From the NCBI RefSeq assembly GCF_016056305.1, contig NZ_JAECZC010000054.1, positions 10,262 through 49,007 of the forward strand: a stretch of 38,746 bases of DNA, written 5' to 3'. The notes under the pieces are model-generated. The model searched no databases. It saw nothing but the letters and a program-made list of their open reading frames with translations, and was not told the origin of the DNA. The position numbers and the translations under genes are program-made. This DNA comes from Amazonocrinis nigriterrae CENA67 (lineage in GTDB: Bacteria > Cyanobacteriota > Cyanobacteriia > Cyanobacteriales > Nostocaceae). Below are positions 7,115 to 14,771 of the stretch, one piece after another (position 1 is the first letter of the stretch; each line of letters starts with the position of its first letter).

Positions 7115-9272
7115 GGTGTTCCCTCTTTTATTAAACTTGTAGGCTCAAAATCAAGAACTGTTTCGCAGTCCCTAGTTTCCAACTTGCGTGCGTCTGTCGG
7201 TAAAGGGCGATCGCGCAGCAGCTCCTCATGAGCGACTGGCTCATCAGTACCCTGTTACTTTCAAACCAACTCGATGATTTCAACAAACAGAGTTTGATAC
7301 TACAGACTGAGATTAATCAGCGTAAAACGCAGTTCAAGCAAAATATATACTGGCGCACAGTAAGAGTGAATATATATTGCAAATTGATTTTGAAAGTAGG
7401 GGAGAATTTAACTAGTCAGCATTTTTATCTGCCTCTTAAATATCCAGTTAAACCAACCCCTACAGATGAACCGTGTTGCAGAAGCAGCTTCTTTTCTTAG
7501 CCTACTAAATCTTCAGCAACAGAGATATGATCAATTTTTTGACACATCTATCTGTTTTTTCGCTCTTGCTATTCCTGAATTCTTGATTACGGTGATGCCT
7601 GAGATTGATATTATTCTCTAAATAAAGCAAATTATACTAAGTTACATTCCGTCAGTTCAAAAGCTCAAACTAAAGATTCTTTTTTTGATTTTGTCTTTTT
7701 TATTTTTTGATATAAGTGTGTCTTCTTGTGCCAATTGAGTCAGTTCAATTTACTGATGTTAACTATAGAAAAAACAAAATATTTTCAGCTTATTGCCAAT
7801 CAAATCACACTCAATATTCTATGCTGCAATCGTTATTATCTTCACCTAGCCTAGCTCAGTAGTTTCTACCTTCCGATAGTTGACAGTTTTAAGATTTTAA
7901 TAAATATGTTACTTTTAGTAAATATTGCTACTTCAAATCTACTGAAAAAATATTAAAAGTTTTGTATATCAAGTTACTAGTAAATTAATATCAAGCCATT
8001 AACGCCTCATAACTTGTTTAGATCACTTTGACCAGAGAAAAATCAAAAGCAAAATCTCAAACCCAGCACTGTCAGAGATTTAGATTTTAATTTCTCACAC
8101 AAAACCCGAAACATGCATTATTTGGTTAAGCTCATCCCATCCCTCGAAGGAGTGGGTGATCGAGGCTGACTTTTTGCAAAGCGTTTCACTGCAAGGGTTT
8201 TGGAATATTCACTCAAGAAAGTGATGAAAGACCGATAACAGTGTGGTTGTTATTGTTTTGCTGTCGAATATCTTTGGAGTCAGACTGCTTGTGTTCATTA
8301 ATACATTTGTTGTTATAATCTGCTATTTTTGCTGTTATATGTATTATTAATAACTCGTATATAAATATTTACAAAATATATACCTTTTGAAAGATGACTC
8401 TGCTTGTTCTTCTATAGTTAAATCCCTGAAATAGTCAAATAATAGAAGTTTTATTTATGAAAAATCAGTAATTTATTTTCAAATAAATTTAAGTAGTAAA
8501 AGTAGAACAATGATATTTGAAAAACTCATGTTGTGAAAAATCACAAGTTAGCTAGCTTATCTGGTATGCAAGAGGCTTAAATAAATGTTAAGCTAGAATT
8601 AATTATAAGCAGATTTAGAATTTAATTTTGGTTTATTTATTTTGCTAAATAATAGATTTAAAAACATTACCCAAATTTTTTAGGTTAACATAAAAGTATT
8701 TGCTATGAAACACTGAAGCCTGTAAATCAATATAGTATTCCACTTATAAAGCAGGTATAATATATGCAATAATTAGGTGTTTTAAAAGATACTTCCTTTT
8801 TGTAAAACAGGAAGAAAACAAATACTACTGTATATTAATTAAGAGTTGAAACTATCTGATGATATCGAAAACTATGAATATAAAATACTGATTATTTGTA
8901 GTATAATATCGTTCAAAAAAATGTATATTTATGTTACATAAATTCCAGCTAGCACTCTTGATTTTGTAAAATCATATTTTCAATAGTAATGGATAAGTTC
9001 AACTTTTTTATTTAATTATTTTTTGGCGGCTAATACTGTGATGAGAATTTTTGGAAGTTATGATTCTCAGCTAATTAATGGCTCTAACCATTAGCCTGAA
9101 GTGTATAAATGTAGACTTTTCACTACAGCATTAGTCACAACAATGGCAAAATTGGGGTATCAATGACTATGCAACTATGAAGGAGGTTACCATTTGCTAT
9201 GTAGAACATCAAACTAGTAACTTTGCTTGTGTATTGGTGTGAGAGAAGAGTGATGAATTAGTAGAGTTAACC
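7115..9272. other. 2.2-kb AT-rich intergenic region without a convincing gene
   Basis: This is the longest non-coding stretch in the window, lying between the divergently transcribed hetP-like gene and the histidine kinase. Most of it is very AT-rich with stops in all frames. A 90-codon ORF at 7228-7500 has no ribosome-binding site or recognisable sequence. One island at about 8110-8290 is clearly less AT-rich and holds CCTCGA / TCGAGG inverted repeats around a CCCATCC..GGAGTGGG hairpin. It could be a small RNA gene or a decayed coding fragment; I cannot tell which. Confidence 0.5.
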
Positions 9273-10448
9273 ATGCAAAAGTGGATTGATGAATTAAGGG
9301 ATGCTCAAGAGCATTTACAGCAGGAAGTTTCTCAATTGAAGAAGCAGGAGGCTAAGCTAGAAATATCCCTGTCTATACTTCGTTCTATTATCGAATCTAC
9401 TGCTAATGGTATTGTTGCAGTTAATTTGGAAGGAGAGATTCTGAGCTTTAACCAGAAGTTTGTGGACATGTGGCAAATCCCAGAGTCCCTGATGCTATCC
9501 AAAAACTTTTCTCAAGCAAGCGCCTTTTTGGAGAATCAATTAAAAAATGCAGAAGCTTTTCGGGGGGTGATGTGGGAAGTTTCCAGCCAACCTGATTCCC
9601 AAAGCTACGATATTCTGGAGTTGATGGATGGAAGAGTCTTTGCCCAATACTCACTGCCGCAGTGGTTGAATGGCAAAATTATCGGTAGAGTATGGAGCAT
9701 TTGGGAGATTAGTGATTGCAAACAGGTAGAATCAGAACTGCGTCAGGCTTTAGAACAAGCACAAGAATATAGAGAATTGAGAGCAAACTTTGTTTCTGTG
9801 CTATGCCATCAATTCCGCACACCGCTGAACGTGATTTCATTCTCTAATAGTTTACTCCAGAGACAGGGCGACGAATGGAGAAAGGAAAAAACACGACCTT
9901 TACTTGAGCATATTCAAACAGCCATTGAAAAACTCAGCCAGATGTTGGATGATGTGATCTTATTTGCCAAGGCAGAAACAGCAAAGCTGAATCTTGAAAT
10001 TGAACCACTCGATCTGCTTCGGTTTTGCAATGAAATAGTGGTACAGATACAGATGAGTCACAGCCAAAACTCGATTAATTTTTTGAGTCAAGGTAGTTGT
10101 TTGACAACTTGTATTGATCAAAGACTGCTGGAGCCTATTCTTAAGAACTTGCTTGATAATGCAGTTAAGTATTCTCCGGTTGGTAGCGCGGTTGATTTAG
10201 AACTTTTTTGTGAAGAGGAGAAAGTAATTTTCCAAGTTACAGATAGGGGGGTTGGCATTCCAGTAGTAGACAAAGAGCGAATATTTGAACCATTTTATCG
10301 AGGTAAGAATAGTAAGAATTTGCCTGGTACTGGACTAGGGCTATCGGTTGTCAAAACCCTTGTAGATTTACATAGGGGTCAAATCAACCTGGAAAGTGAA
10401 GTTGGTACAGGTACTAAGTTTACTGTGGCGTTGCCATCAGTGAAATAA
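9273..10448 (+). CDS. PAS-domain sensor histidine kinase
   Basis: A 391-residue soluble kinase with no membrane segment. Its order is an N-terminal coiled coil (residues 5-32), a PAS-like domain (about 35-150), a HisKA dimerisation domain with the phosphorylated His179 in LCHQFRTPLN, and a HATPase domain with the N box (KNLLDNAVKYSP), DRGVGIP and GTGLGLSVV motifs. All catalytic motifs are intact. The PAS fold suggests sensing a small cytoplasmic signal, which cannot be named. The receiver-AraC gene starts 108 bases downstream on the same strand, and the two most likely form a signalling pair. The start is ATG 9273, just after in-frame stops. Confidence 0.92.
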   Translation: MQKWIDELRDAQEHLQQEVSQLKKQEAKLEISLSILRSIIESTANGIVAVNLEGEILSFNQKFVDMWQIPESLMLSKNFSQASAFLENQLKNAEAFRGVMWEVSSQPDSQSYDILELMDGRVFAQYSLPQWLNGKIIGRVWSIWEISDCKQVESELRQALEQAQEYRELRANFVSVLCHQFRTPLNVISFSNSLLQRQGDEWRKEKTRPLLEHIQTAIEKLSQMLDDVILFAKAETAKLNLEIEPLDLLRFCNEIVVQIQMSHSQNSINFLSQGSCLTTCIDQRLLEPILKNLLDNAVKYSPVGSAVDLELFCEEEKVIFQVTDRGVGIPVVDKERIFEPFYRGKNSKNLPGTGLGLSVVKTLVDLHRGQINLESEVGTGTKFTVALPSVK

Positions 10449-10556
10449 AAGTTTTCCAATTTCCATTTTGTGTGTTCCACCCTCATAGCTCTTTAACACA
10501 GTACTCAGCACAGAGTTTGGTAATCATTCCTTGCCATACATCCGAGTGAACAACAA

Positions 10557-11432
10557 ATGATGCATGAATCCTCGAAAACAATTCTCATAATTGAAGATGA
10601 TGCTGCTACTCGCAATCTCTTCTTAAACATTCTTGAGGCTGAAGGTTTTGAAACAATAAGTGCTGAAAATGGTCTTGTTGGTATTGAGCAAGCTCAAAAG
10701 TATTTACCTGACTTGGTAATTTGCGATATTACAATGCCGGATATGGATGGTTATGGAGTTTTGAATACCCTGCGCCAAGATCCCTTGACTGCTATTATTC
10801 CCTTCATTTTCCTCACTGGTAGTAGTACTAAGGCATGTGTTCGCAAAGGGATGGAGTTGGGGGCAGACGATTATCTTACCAAACCTTCTACTGTAGAGGA
10901 ATTACTCAGAGCGATCGCAATTCGATTAGAAAAACAAGCTCTTCTTAGATCCTGGTATGCTACTAGCTCTAGGGATATGTCAGCATCGCTACCAAAAAAC
11001 ACCACTTCGCCGACAACTTGTGAATCATTCTTTCCATCAATTCCCCAACTCAAAGAAGTTTTCGACTACATTGAAGCTAACTACCATCAAGGCATTACCT
11101 TATCCAATGTCGCTCTTGCAGTTGGTTATTCACCAGCTTACTTAACCAGCAGAGTCGCAAAACAAACAGGAGAAACTGTCAACGGCTGGATTGTGAGGCG
11201 CAAAATGGCAGCAGCACGCCCCTTACTGAGGGATACTGACCAGACAATTGAACAGATTGCTACAGCGCTAGGCTATCAAAATGCCTGTCATTTCTCCCGC
11301 CAGTTTCGTCAATACCACGGACTACCTCCTAAAACTTGGAGAAAACAACATCAAGTATTTCAGCCTTCCAGAAATACAAATTTGCAACTGCTCAATAATC
11401 GTCCTCAGATGAGAGACTATATATATAGATAA
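10557..11432 (+). CDS. Response regulator with receiver and AraC-type DNA-binding domains
   Basis: A 291-residue transcription regulator. The receiver (about 8-125) has the acidic pair in IIEDD (13-15), phospho-acceptor Asp57 in ICDITMPDMDG and the conserved Lys109 in ADDYLTKP. A Ser/Thr-rich linker (about 130-155) leads to an AraC/XylS domain with two helix-turn-helix units: GITLSNVALAVGYSPAYLTS, then the TIEQIATALGYQNACHFSRQF element. Receiver-AraC fusions act as phosphorylation-controlled activators. Its kinase is probably the gene just upstream. Targets are unknown, but the long intergenic region upstream of the kinase is a plausible place to look for its own binding sites. The start is ATG 10557, with a second ATG immediately after. 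Confidence 0.92.
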   Translation: MMHESSKTILIIEDDAATRNLFLNILEAEGFETISAENGLVGIEQAQKYLPDLVICDITMPDMDGYGVLNTLRQDPLTAIIPFIFLTGSSTKACVRKGMELGADDYLTKPSTVEELLRAIAIRLEKQALLRSWYATSSRDMSASLPKNTTSPTTCESFFPSIPQLKEVFDYIEANYHQGITLSNVALAVGYSPAYLTSRVAKQTGETVNGWIVRRKMAAARPLLRDTDQTIEQIATALGYQNACHFSRQFRQYHGLPPKTWRKQHQVFQPSRNTNLQLLNNRPQMRDYIYR

Positions 11433-11522
11433 TACTGAGGTCAAAGCCTTGGTAATTCGTAATTAAGACAGACAACGCAAGGCTTGATAGAAGTTGTTTC
11501 CTCTTACCTGCTGCCTTTTATA

Positions 11523-11846
11523 TCAACTGCTTTTGGGCTTTGTCAACTGCTGTACTAACATTTGCACTGCCAAAGCCAATAAACCAATTGCGACTATAGC
11601 AAATATGCCACTTCCCAAAGCAACCACGCCTACAACCAGGGTACGAACAGCAGAGGTAATTCTCACTACTAATACATTAGCTGAATGAATGGGTTTGGTT
11701 GCAAAATTTGTGGCGATCGCAATCATCAATGAATAAAGTGCAAATCCTAGTCCTCCCGAAATCACCGCTCCTGTTAAACTGCGTAACACAGTCGGTAGAA
11801 TTTGCGCTTGAGTTTCTGTTTGTGGCGTTAAATCTTGGTCACTCAT
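11523..11846 (-). CDS. DUF3082-type small membrane protein
   Basis: A 107-residue protein with a polar N-terminus (about 20 residues) and then two to three hydrophobic segments, including ALYSLMIAIATNFA (about 36-50) and VVGVVALGSGIFAIVAIGLL (about 71-90). I recognise it as the DUF3082 family, a cyanobacterial and plastid-lineage membrane protein of unknown function, often found next to ispE as it is here. It follows ispE on the minus strand, separated by 106 bases of tandem repeats that could form a hairpin. Confidence 0.75.
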   Translation of the reverse strand: MSDQDLTPQTETQAQILPTVLRSLTGAVISGGLGFALYSLMIAIATNFATKPIHSANVLVVRITSAVRTLVVGVVALGSGIFAIVAIGLLALAVQMLVQQLTKPKSS

Positions 11847-11858
11847 ACAATTTTAGAT

Positions 11859-11952
11859 TGGGGCATTGGGCATTGGGCATGGGGAATTGGGCATTGGGCA
11901 TTGGGCATTGGAGATAATTCTTTCCTATTCCCTATTCCCCATTCCCCATTCT
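11859..11952. repeat. GGGCATT/GGGAATT heptad repeats with an inverted partner
   Basis: About seven heptads of GGGCATT type are followed by complementary TTCCCTATTCCCCATT repeats, so the transcript can fold into a long imperfect hairpin. It fills the gap between ispE and the DUF3082 gene. Confidence 0.88.
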
Positions 11953-12906
11953 CTATACTGACGATACTATCTGAATTCCATGTGTGGTCATCCGAGTTAC
12001 AAACAATTCTAAATCTTCGCTACTGATTGCTTCTGTGATATTGAGTTTAACTGCTTCGGCTTGTTGGAAAGACTCAACAAGAGCAAACACTGTGGGCCCG
12101 GAACCAGACATCATAGTTCCCAAAACGCCTGCTTGATTTGCAAACACTTCTCGCAGATGCAATACTTGGGGATAAGCTGGCAATACTACCCGCTCTAAAT
12201 CATTGTGTAGTTTTTGGGCAATTTCTGCTGTGTCCTTGTCAAAGATTGCTTTGACTATTCCTCCTGAATGGACTGCGGCTGCACGCGCTGCTAAATCTTC
12301 GGTATTTCTAATGTAAGTATTACCAAACTGCTGGCGATATGTTTTGTATGCCCAAGCGGTGGAGACTTCTAAGCTACGATATTTTGCCAATACTATATAT
12401 ATAGTATCCAAACTTGGTAGAGGTGAAAGTTGTTCGCCTCTACCTGTGGCGATAGCTGTTCCACCCGCCACACAAAACGGTACATCTGAGCCGAGGCTTG
12501 CTCCTAGTTCTTCTAATTCTGATTGAGTGAGTCCGAGGTTCCACAATAAATCTATCCCCACCAACACTGCTGCTGCATTTGTGGAACCTCCAGCCAACCC
12601 AGCAGCTACAGGAATGTGCTTGTTGACAGTAATTTCTACACCCCCATATTTCCTAAAGGCTTCAGGAAATTGGGTTGCCATGAGTTCTGCGGCGCGGTAT
12701 GCCAGATTACTTTTATCTGTCGGTACTTGTGGGTGGTCACAATGAACCCGAATGGTTTCGCTGTCGATGGAATGCAGTTCAATTTGGTCGGCAAGGTCGA
12801 TACTTTGCAGTATCATTACTAACTCATGGTAACCATCGGCGCGATCGCCGATGATTTCTAAATACAAGTTAATTTTGGCAGGGGCAATTAAGGTGTAGGA
12901 ACGCAT
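11953..12906 (-). CDS. ispE: 4-diphosphocytidyl-2-C-methyl-D-erythritol kinase (IspE)
   Basis: A 317-residue GHMP-family kinase that phosphorylates CDP-methylerythritol in the MEP pathway, which supplies the isoprenoids for carotenoids, chlorophyll tails and quinones. Near the N-terminus is [19 protein letters not shown] (catalytic Lys and Asp region), the ATP loop is [15 protein letters not shown] (about residue 96), and the C-terminal GHMP motif is [14 protein letters not shown]. Length is normal. The start is ATG 12906; the frame stays open for 17 more codons upstream, but those read through tandem repeats and are not likely to be protein. It lies downstream of rsmA on the same strand, a gene pair often seen together in bacteria. 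Confidence 0.96.
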   Translation of the reverse strand: MRSYTLIAPAKINLYLEIIGDRADGYHELVMILQSIDLADQIELHSIDSETIRVHCDHPQVPTDKSNLAYRAAELMATQFPEAFRKYGGVEITVNKHIPVAAGLAGGSTNAAAVLVGIDLLWNLGLTQSELEELGASLGSDVPFCVAGGTAIATGRGEQLSPLPSLDTIYIVLAKYRSLEVSTAWAYKTYRQQFGNTYIRNTEDLAARAAAVHSGGIVKAIFDKDTAEIAQKLHNDLERVVLPAYPQVLHLREVFANQAGVLGTMMSGSGPTVFALVESFQQAEAVKLNITEAISSEDLELFVTRMTTHGIQIVSSV

Positions 12907-12913
12907 TTTAAAA

Positions 12914-12996
12914 GTGGGGAATTGGGAATTGGGAATTGGGAATTGGGCATGGGGCATGGGGCATTGGGAATTGGGAATTGGGAATTGGGAATTGGT
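12914..12996. repeat. GGGAATT/GGGCAT heptad repeat tract
   Basis: Eleven or so units of GGGAATT and GGGCATG/T run from just upstream of the ispE start codon to the rsmA stop codon. The tract must be transcribed if rsmA and ispE share a message. Confidence 0.92.
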
Positions 12997-13893
12997 TTAG
13001 TTATTTTCTTCCTTATCTCTCTCATCTCCCTCATCCCCCTCATCTTCCTCATCTCCCTCATCTCCCCATCTCCCCCTACTCCCCACTCCCAACTCATTGG
13101 CTAGTGTTACCCATTGGTTGACGCTGAGGTCTTCGGCACGGGTTTGAGGATTTATCTCTAATTTTTCCAGTAATTGTGTCAGGCGATCGCGTTCGATAAC
13201 TGGTTGTAAATTATTTCGTAACATTTTGCGCTTTGCCCCAAATCCCAATTTGACTAAGTTTTCTAATTTTCGGGGGTCAATTGCTGGTGTTTCTATTTGT
13301 CGAGGATGTAACCGCACGACTGCTGAATCTACTTTTGGCGGTGGGTGGAATGCGGCTGCGGGAACTGTACAAATTAATTCGCAATCAGCTAAATATTGCA
13401 CTCTCACGCTCAATGCTCCAAATGCTTTTGACCCTGGTTTAGCATACAATCTTTCTGCTACTTCTTTTTGCACTAGTAGCACAATTGAGTCAAAGGGTTC
13501 TGGGTTGGGAAGAGCAATTGTGCCAAGTAGTTTTTCGATGATTGGCCCTGTGATGTTGTAGGGGATATTAGCTACTACTTTATTTTGCTTTTGAAAGTTA
13601 GGAAATGCTGCTGTGTGTGATGGTAAATCTAGGGTGAGAAAGTCTCCTTGTAGTAGTAAAAAATTTTCTGTTTTACCTAGTTGTTTTACTAATAGTTTGC
13701 ACAAATCGTAATCAATTTCCACTGCAACTAGAGATTGTACCAAAGGTAATAAACGACGAGTGAGAATGCCGGTTCCTGGCCCTATTTCCAGGATGCGATC
13801 GCTCGCTTGACATGCTGCTGCTTTGATGATTGCGTCCAGAGCCTTTTCACTTTTGAGCCAATGCTGAGCAAGATGCTTGCGCGGTTGTACCAT
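12997..13893 (-). CDS. rsmA: 16S rRNA dimethyladenosine transferase RsmA (KsgA) with a repeat-encoded acidic tail
   Basis: A 298-residue SAM-dependent enzyme that dimethylates two adjacent adenines near the 3' end of 16S rRNA during small-subunit assembly. Motif I is [12 protein letters not shown] (about 34-45), the acidic residue after strand 2 is in VAVEID, and the catalytic motif is NIPYNITGP (about 109-117). The family's normal end is near residue 268 (WVTLANEL). The final 28 residues (271-298) are a low-complexity acidic tail of [12 protein letters not shown] type, encoded by the CTCCCTCAT tandem repeat that has replaced the original stop region. The catalytic domain is complete, so function should be retained. 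Confidence 0.95.
   Translation of the reverse strand: MVQPRKHLAQHWLKSEKALDAIIKAAACQASDRILEIGPGTGILTRRLLPLVQSLVAVEIDYDLCKLLVKQLGKTENFLLLQGDFLTLDLPSHTAAFPNFQKQNKVVANIPYNITGPIIEKLLGTIALPNPEPFDSIVLLVQKEVAERLYAKPGSKAFGALSVRVQYLADCELICTVPAAAFHPPPKVDSAVVRLHPRQIETPAIDPRKLENLVKLGFGAKRKMLRNNLQPVIERDRLTQLLEKLEINPQTRAEDLSVNQWVTLANELGVGSRGRWGDEGDEEDEGDEGDERDKEENN
13016..13090. repeat. CTCCCTCAT nonamer repeats inside the rsmA 3' end
   Basis: About seven degenerate CTCCCTCAT units lie in the same phase as the rsmA frame, each giving three codons (Asp-Glu-Gly and similar). The same unit occurs at 5874-5914. Confidence 0.92.
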
Positions 13894-14046
13894 TTATTTT
13901 CCTTGCTATATATAGTTTTTAGAGTTTTATCAAAAATCTGTTTCTTACTTTTTGCTTATTTTTTACTGCCATGTTTTGACGTATTTTTCTTGACATAAGA
14001 CTAATTATATGGTAAAGAAGTAGGAACGGATAAAGAAGAATCAAAA

Positions 14047-14310
14047 TCACACTATCAACCAACGTGTTTCCTCCCAATCCTTAATCTGTAATCCACTCAC
14101 GCGACTAAATTCACTAATATTGTGCGTAACTAATATTAAATTATCCCCTTAGGCAATTGATACAATTTGTAAATCGTAAGGGGCAATAGAAATAGCTAAA
14201 GTTGCCACAAAAGCACGAATGTTGCAAGAAATTGTAGCGGCTGCATCATCAAAAGGTAAAGAGACAAAACATAGCCCACCATAGATATTGCCTTGTTAAT
14301 TACAATTTTC
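14047..14310 (-). pseudogene. Broken VapC-type PIN-domain toxin gene
   Basis: Reading the minus strand in one frame gives a PIN-domain C-terminal half: LPFDDAAATIS, then IAPYDLQIVSIA, a TAA stop, then LILVTHNISEFSRVSGLQIK and DWEETRW before a natural TGA. The THN..EFSRV..L..DW ending is diagnostic for VapC ribonuclease toxins. An in-frame nonsense codon (at about 14149-14151) divides the domain. The N-terminal part with the first catalytic aspartate, and any antitoxin gene, are absent: another stop lies just upstream of the first recognisable residues. The gene is dead. Confidence 0.75.
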
Positions 14311-14374
14311 AAAAAGCACTTCTACCCTTATATATATATTTATGCCAAGATACTAAACAAACACTTAAGGTAGT

Positions 14375-14770
14375 ATGTTAGACACACCAACAGACTCAGA
14401 CAGCTTATGGATTGTTACTGATGAAACACCTCAAATATCGATTCCTGACGGTGCTAAAAGCGGAATTAGTAATCCACGAAGTTGGGGAGGAGAAGCAGTC
14501 AGAGAGGCTACTGAAAGTAAAGCCGTAGGAGATGCCGTAAAAGTGAGCGCTCAAAAATTAGAGCAAAATATGACTCACTTTCTCAAAGTAGTGGGAAGTT
14601 TGTTTAGTCGTGCAGAAGAACAAGCAGTCAACTCCAGGATGCAGTTAGATGAAATTGAGTTATCGGTGGAAATTAGTGGTGAAGGAGAAGTTAAATTAAT
14701 TGGCAATGGTGTAAAAGCTGGTAGCAAAGGAGCCATTAAGTTGAAGTTCAAGCGGCAAGAACCAAAGTGA
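14375..14770 (+). CDS. Small Pepco-domain-like protein, partner of the adjacent caspase
   Basis: A 131-residue acidic protein with no signal peptide or membrane segment. The first 50 residues are polar. Residues 50-95 are predicted helix (KVSAQKLEQNMTHFLKVVGS), and the C-terminal 35 residues form a beta-rich module with the pattern ELSVEISGEGEVKLIGNG then GSKGAIKLKFKR. That arrangement resembles the Pepco domain, which is found beside caspase and trypsin-like peptidases in bacterial conflict-type gene neighbourhoods. Only one base separates its stop from the caspase start, so the two are translated together. A plausible role is an effector-binding or activity-controlling partner. The start is ATG 14375 with AAGG a few bases upstream. 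Family assignment is tentative; the operon link is clear. Confidence 0.65.
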   Translation: MLDTPTDSDSLWIVTDETPQISIPDGAKSGISNPRSWGGEAVREATESKAVGDAVKVSAQKLEQNMTHFLKVVGSLFSRAEEQAVNSRMQLDEIELSVEISGEGEVKLIGNGVKAGSKGAIKLKFKRQEPK

Positions 14771-14771
14771 G

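Noticed and set aside
7228-7500. 90-codon plus-strand ORF next to the HetP homologue
   Set aside because: No ribosome-binding site, no recognisable sequence, and a cysteine/serine-rich end typical of chance frames in AT-rich DNA.
11859-13105. Several open frames reading GIGHWAWGIG-type or [10 protein letters not shown]-type sequence, including a 17-residue upstream extension of IspE
   Set aside because: They are translations of the tandem heptad and nonamer repeats; only the RsmA tail is in frame with a real gene.
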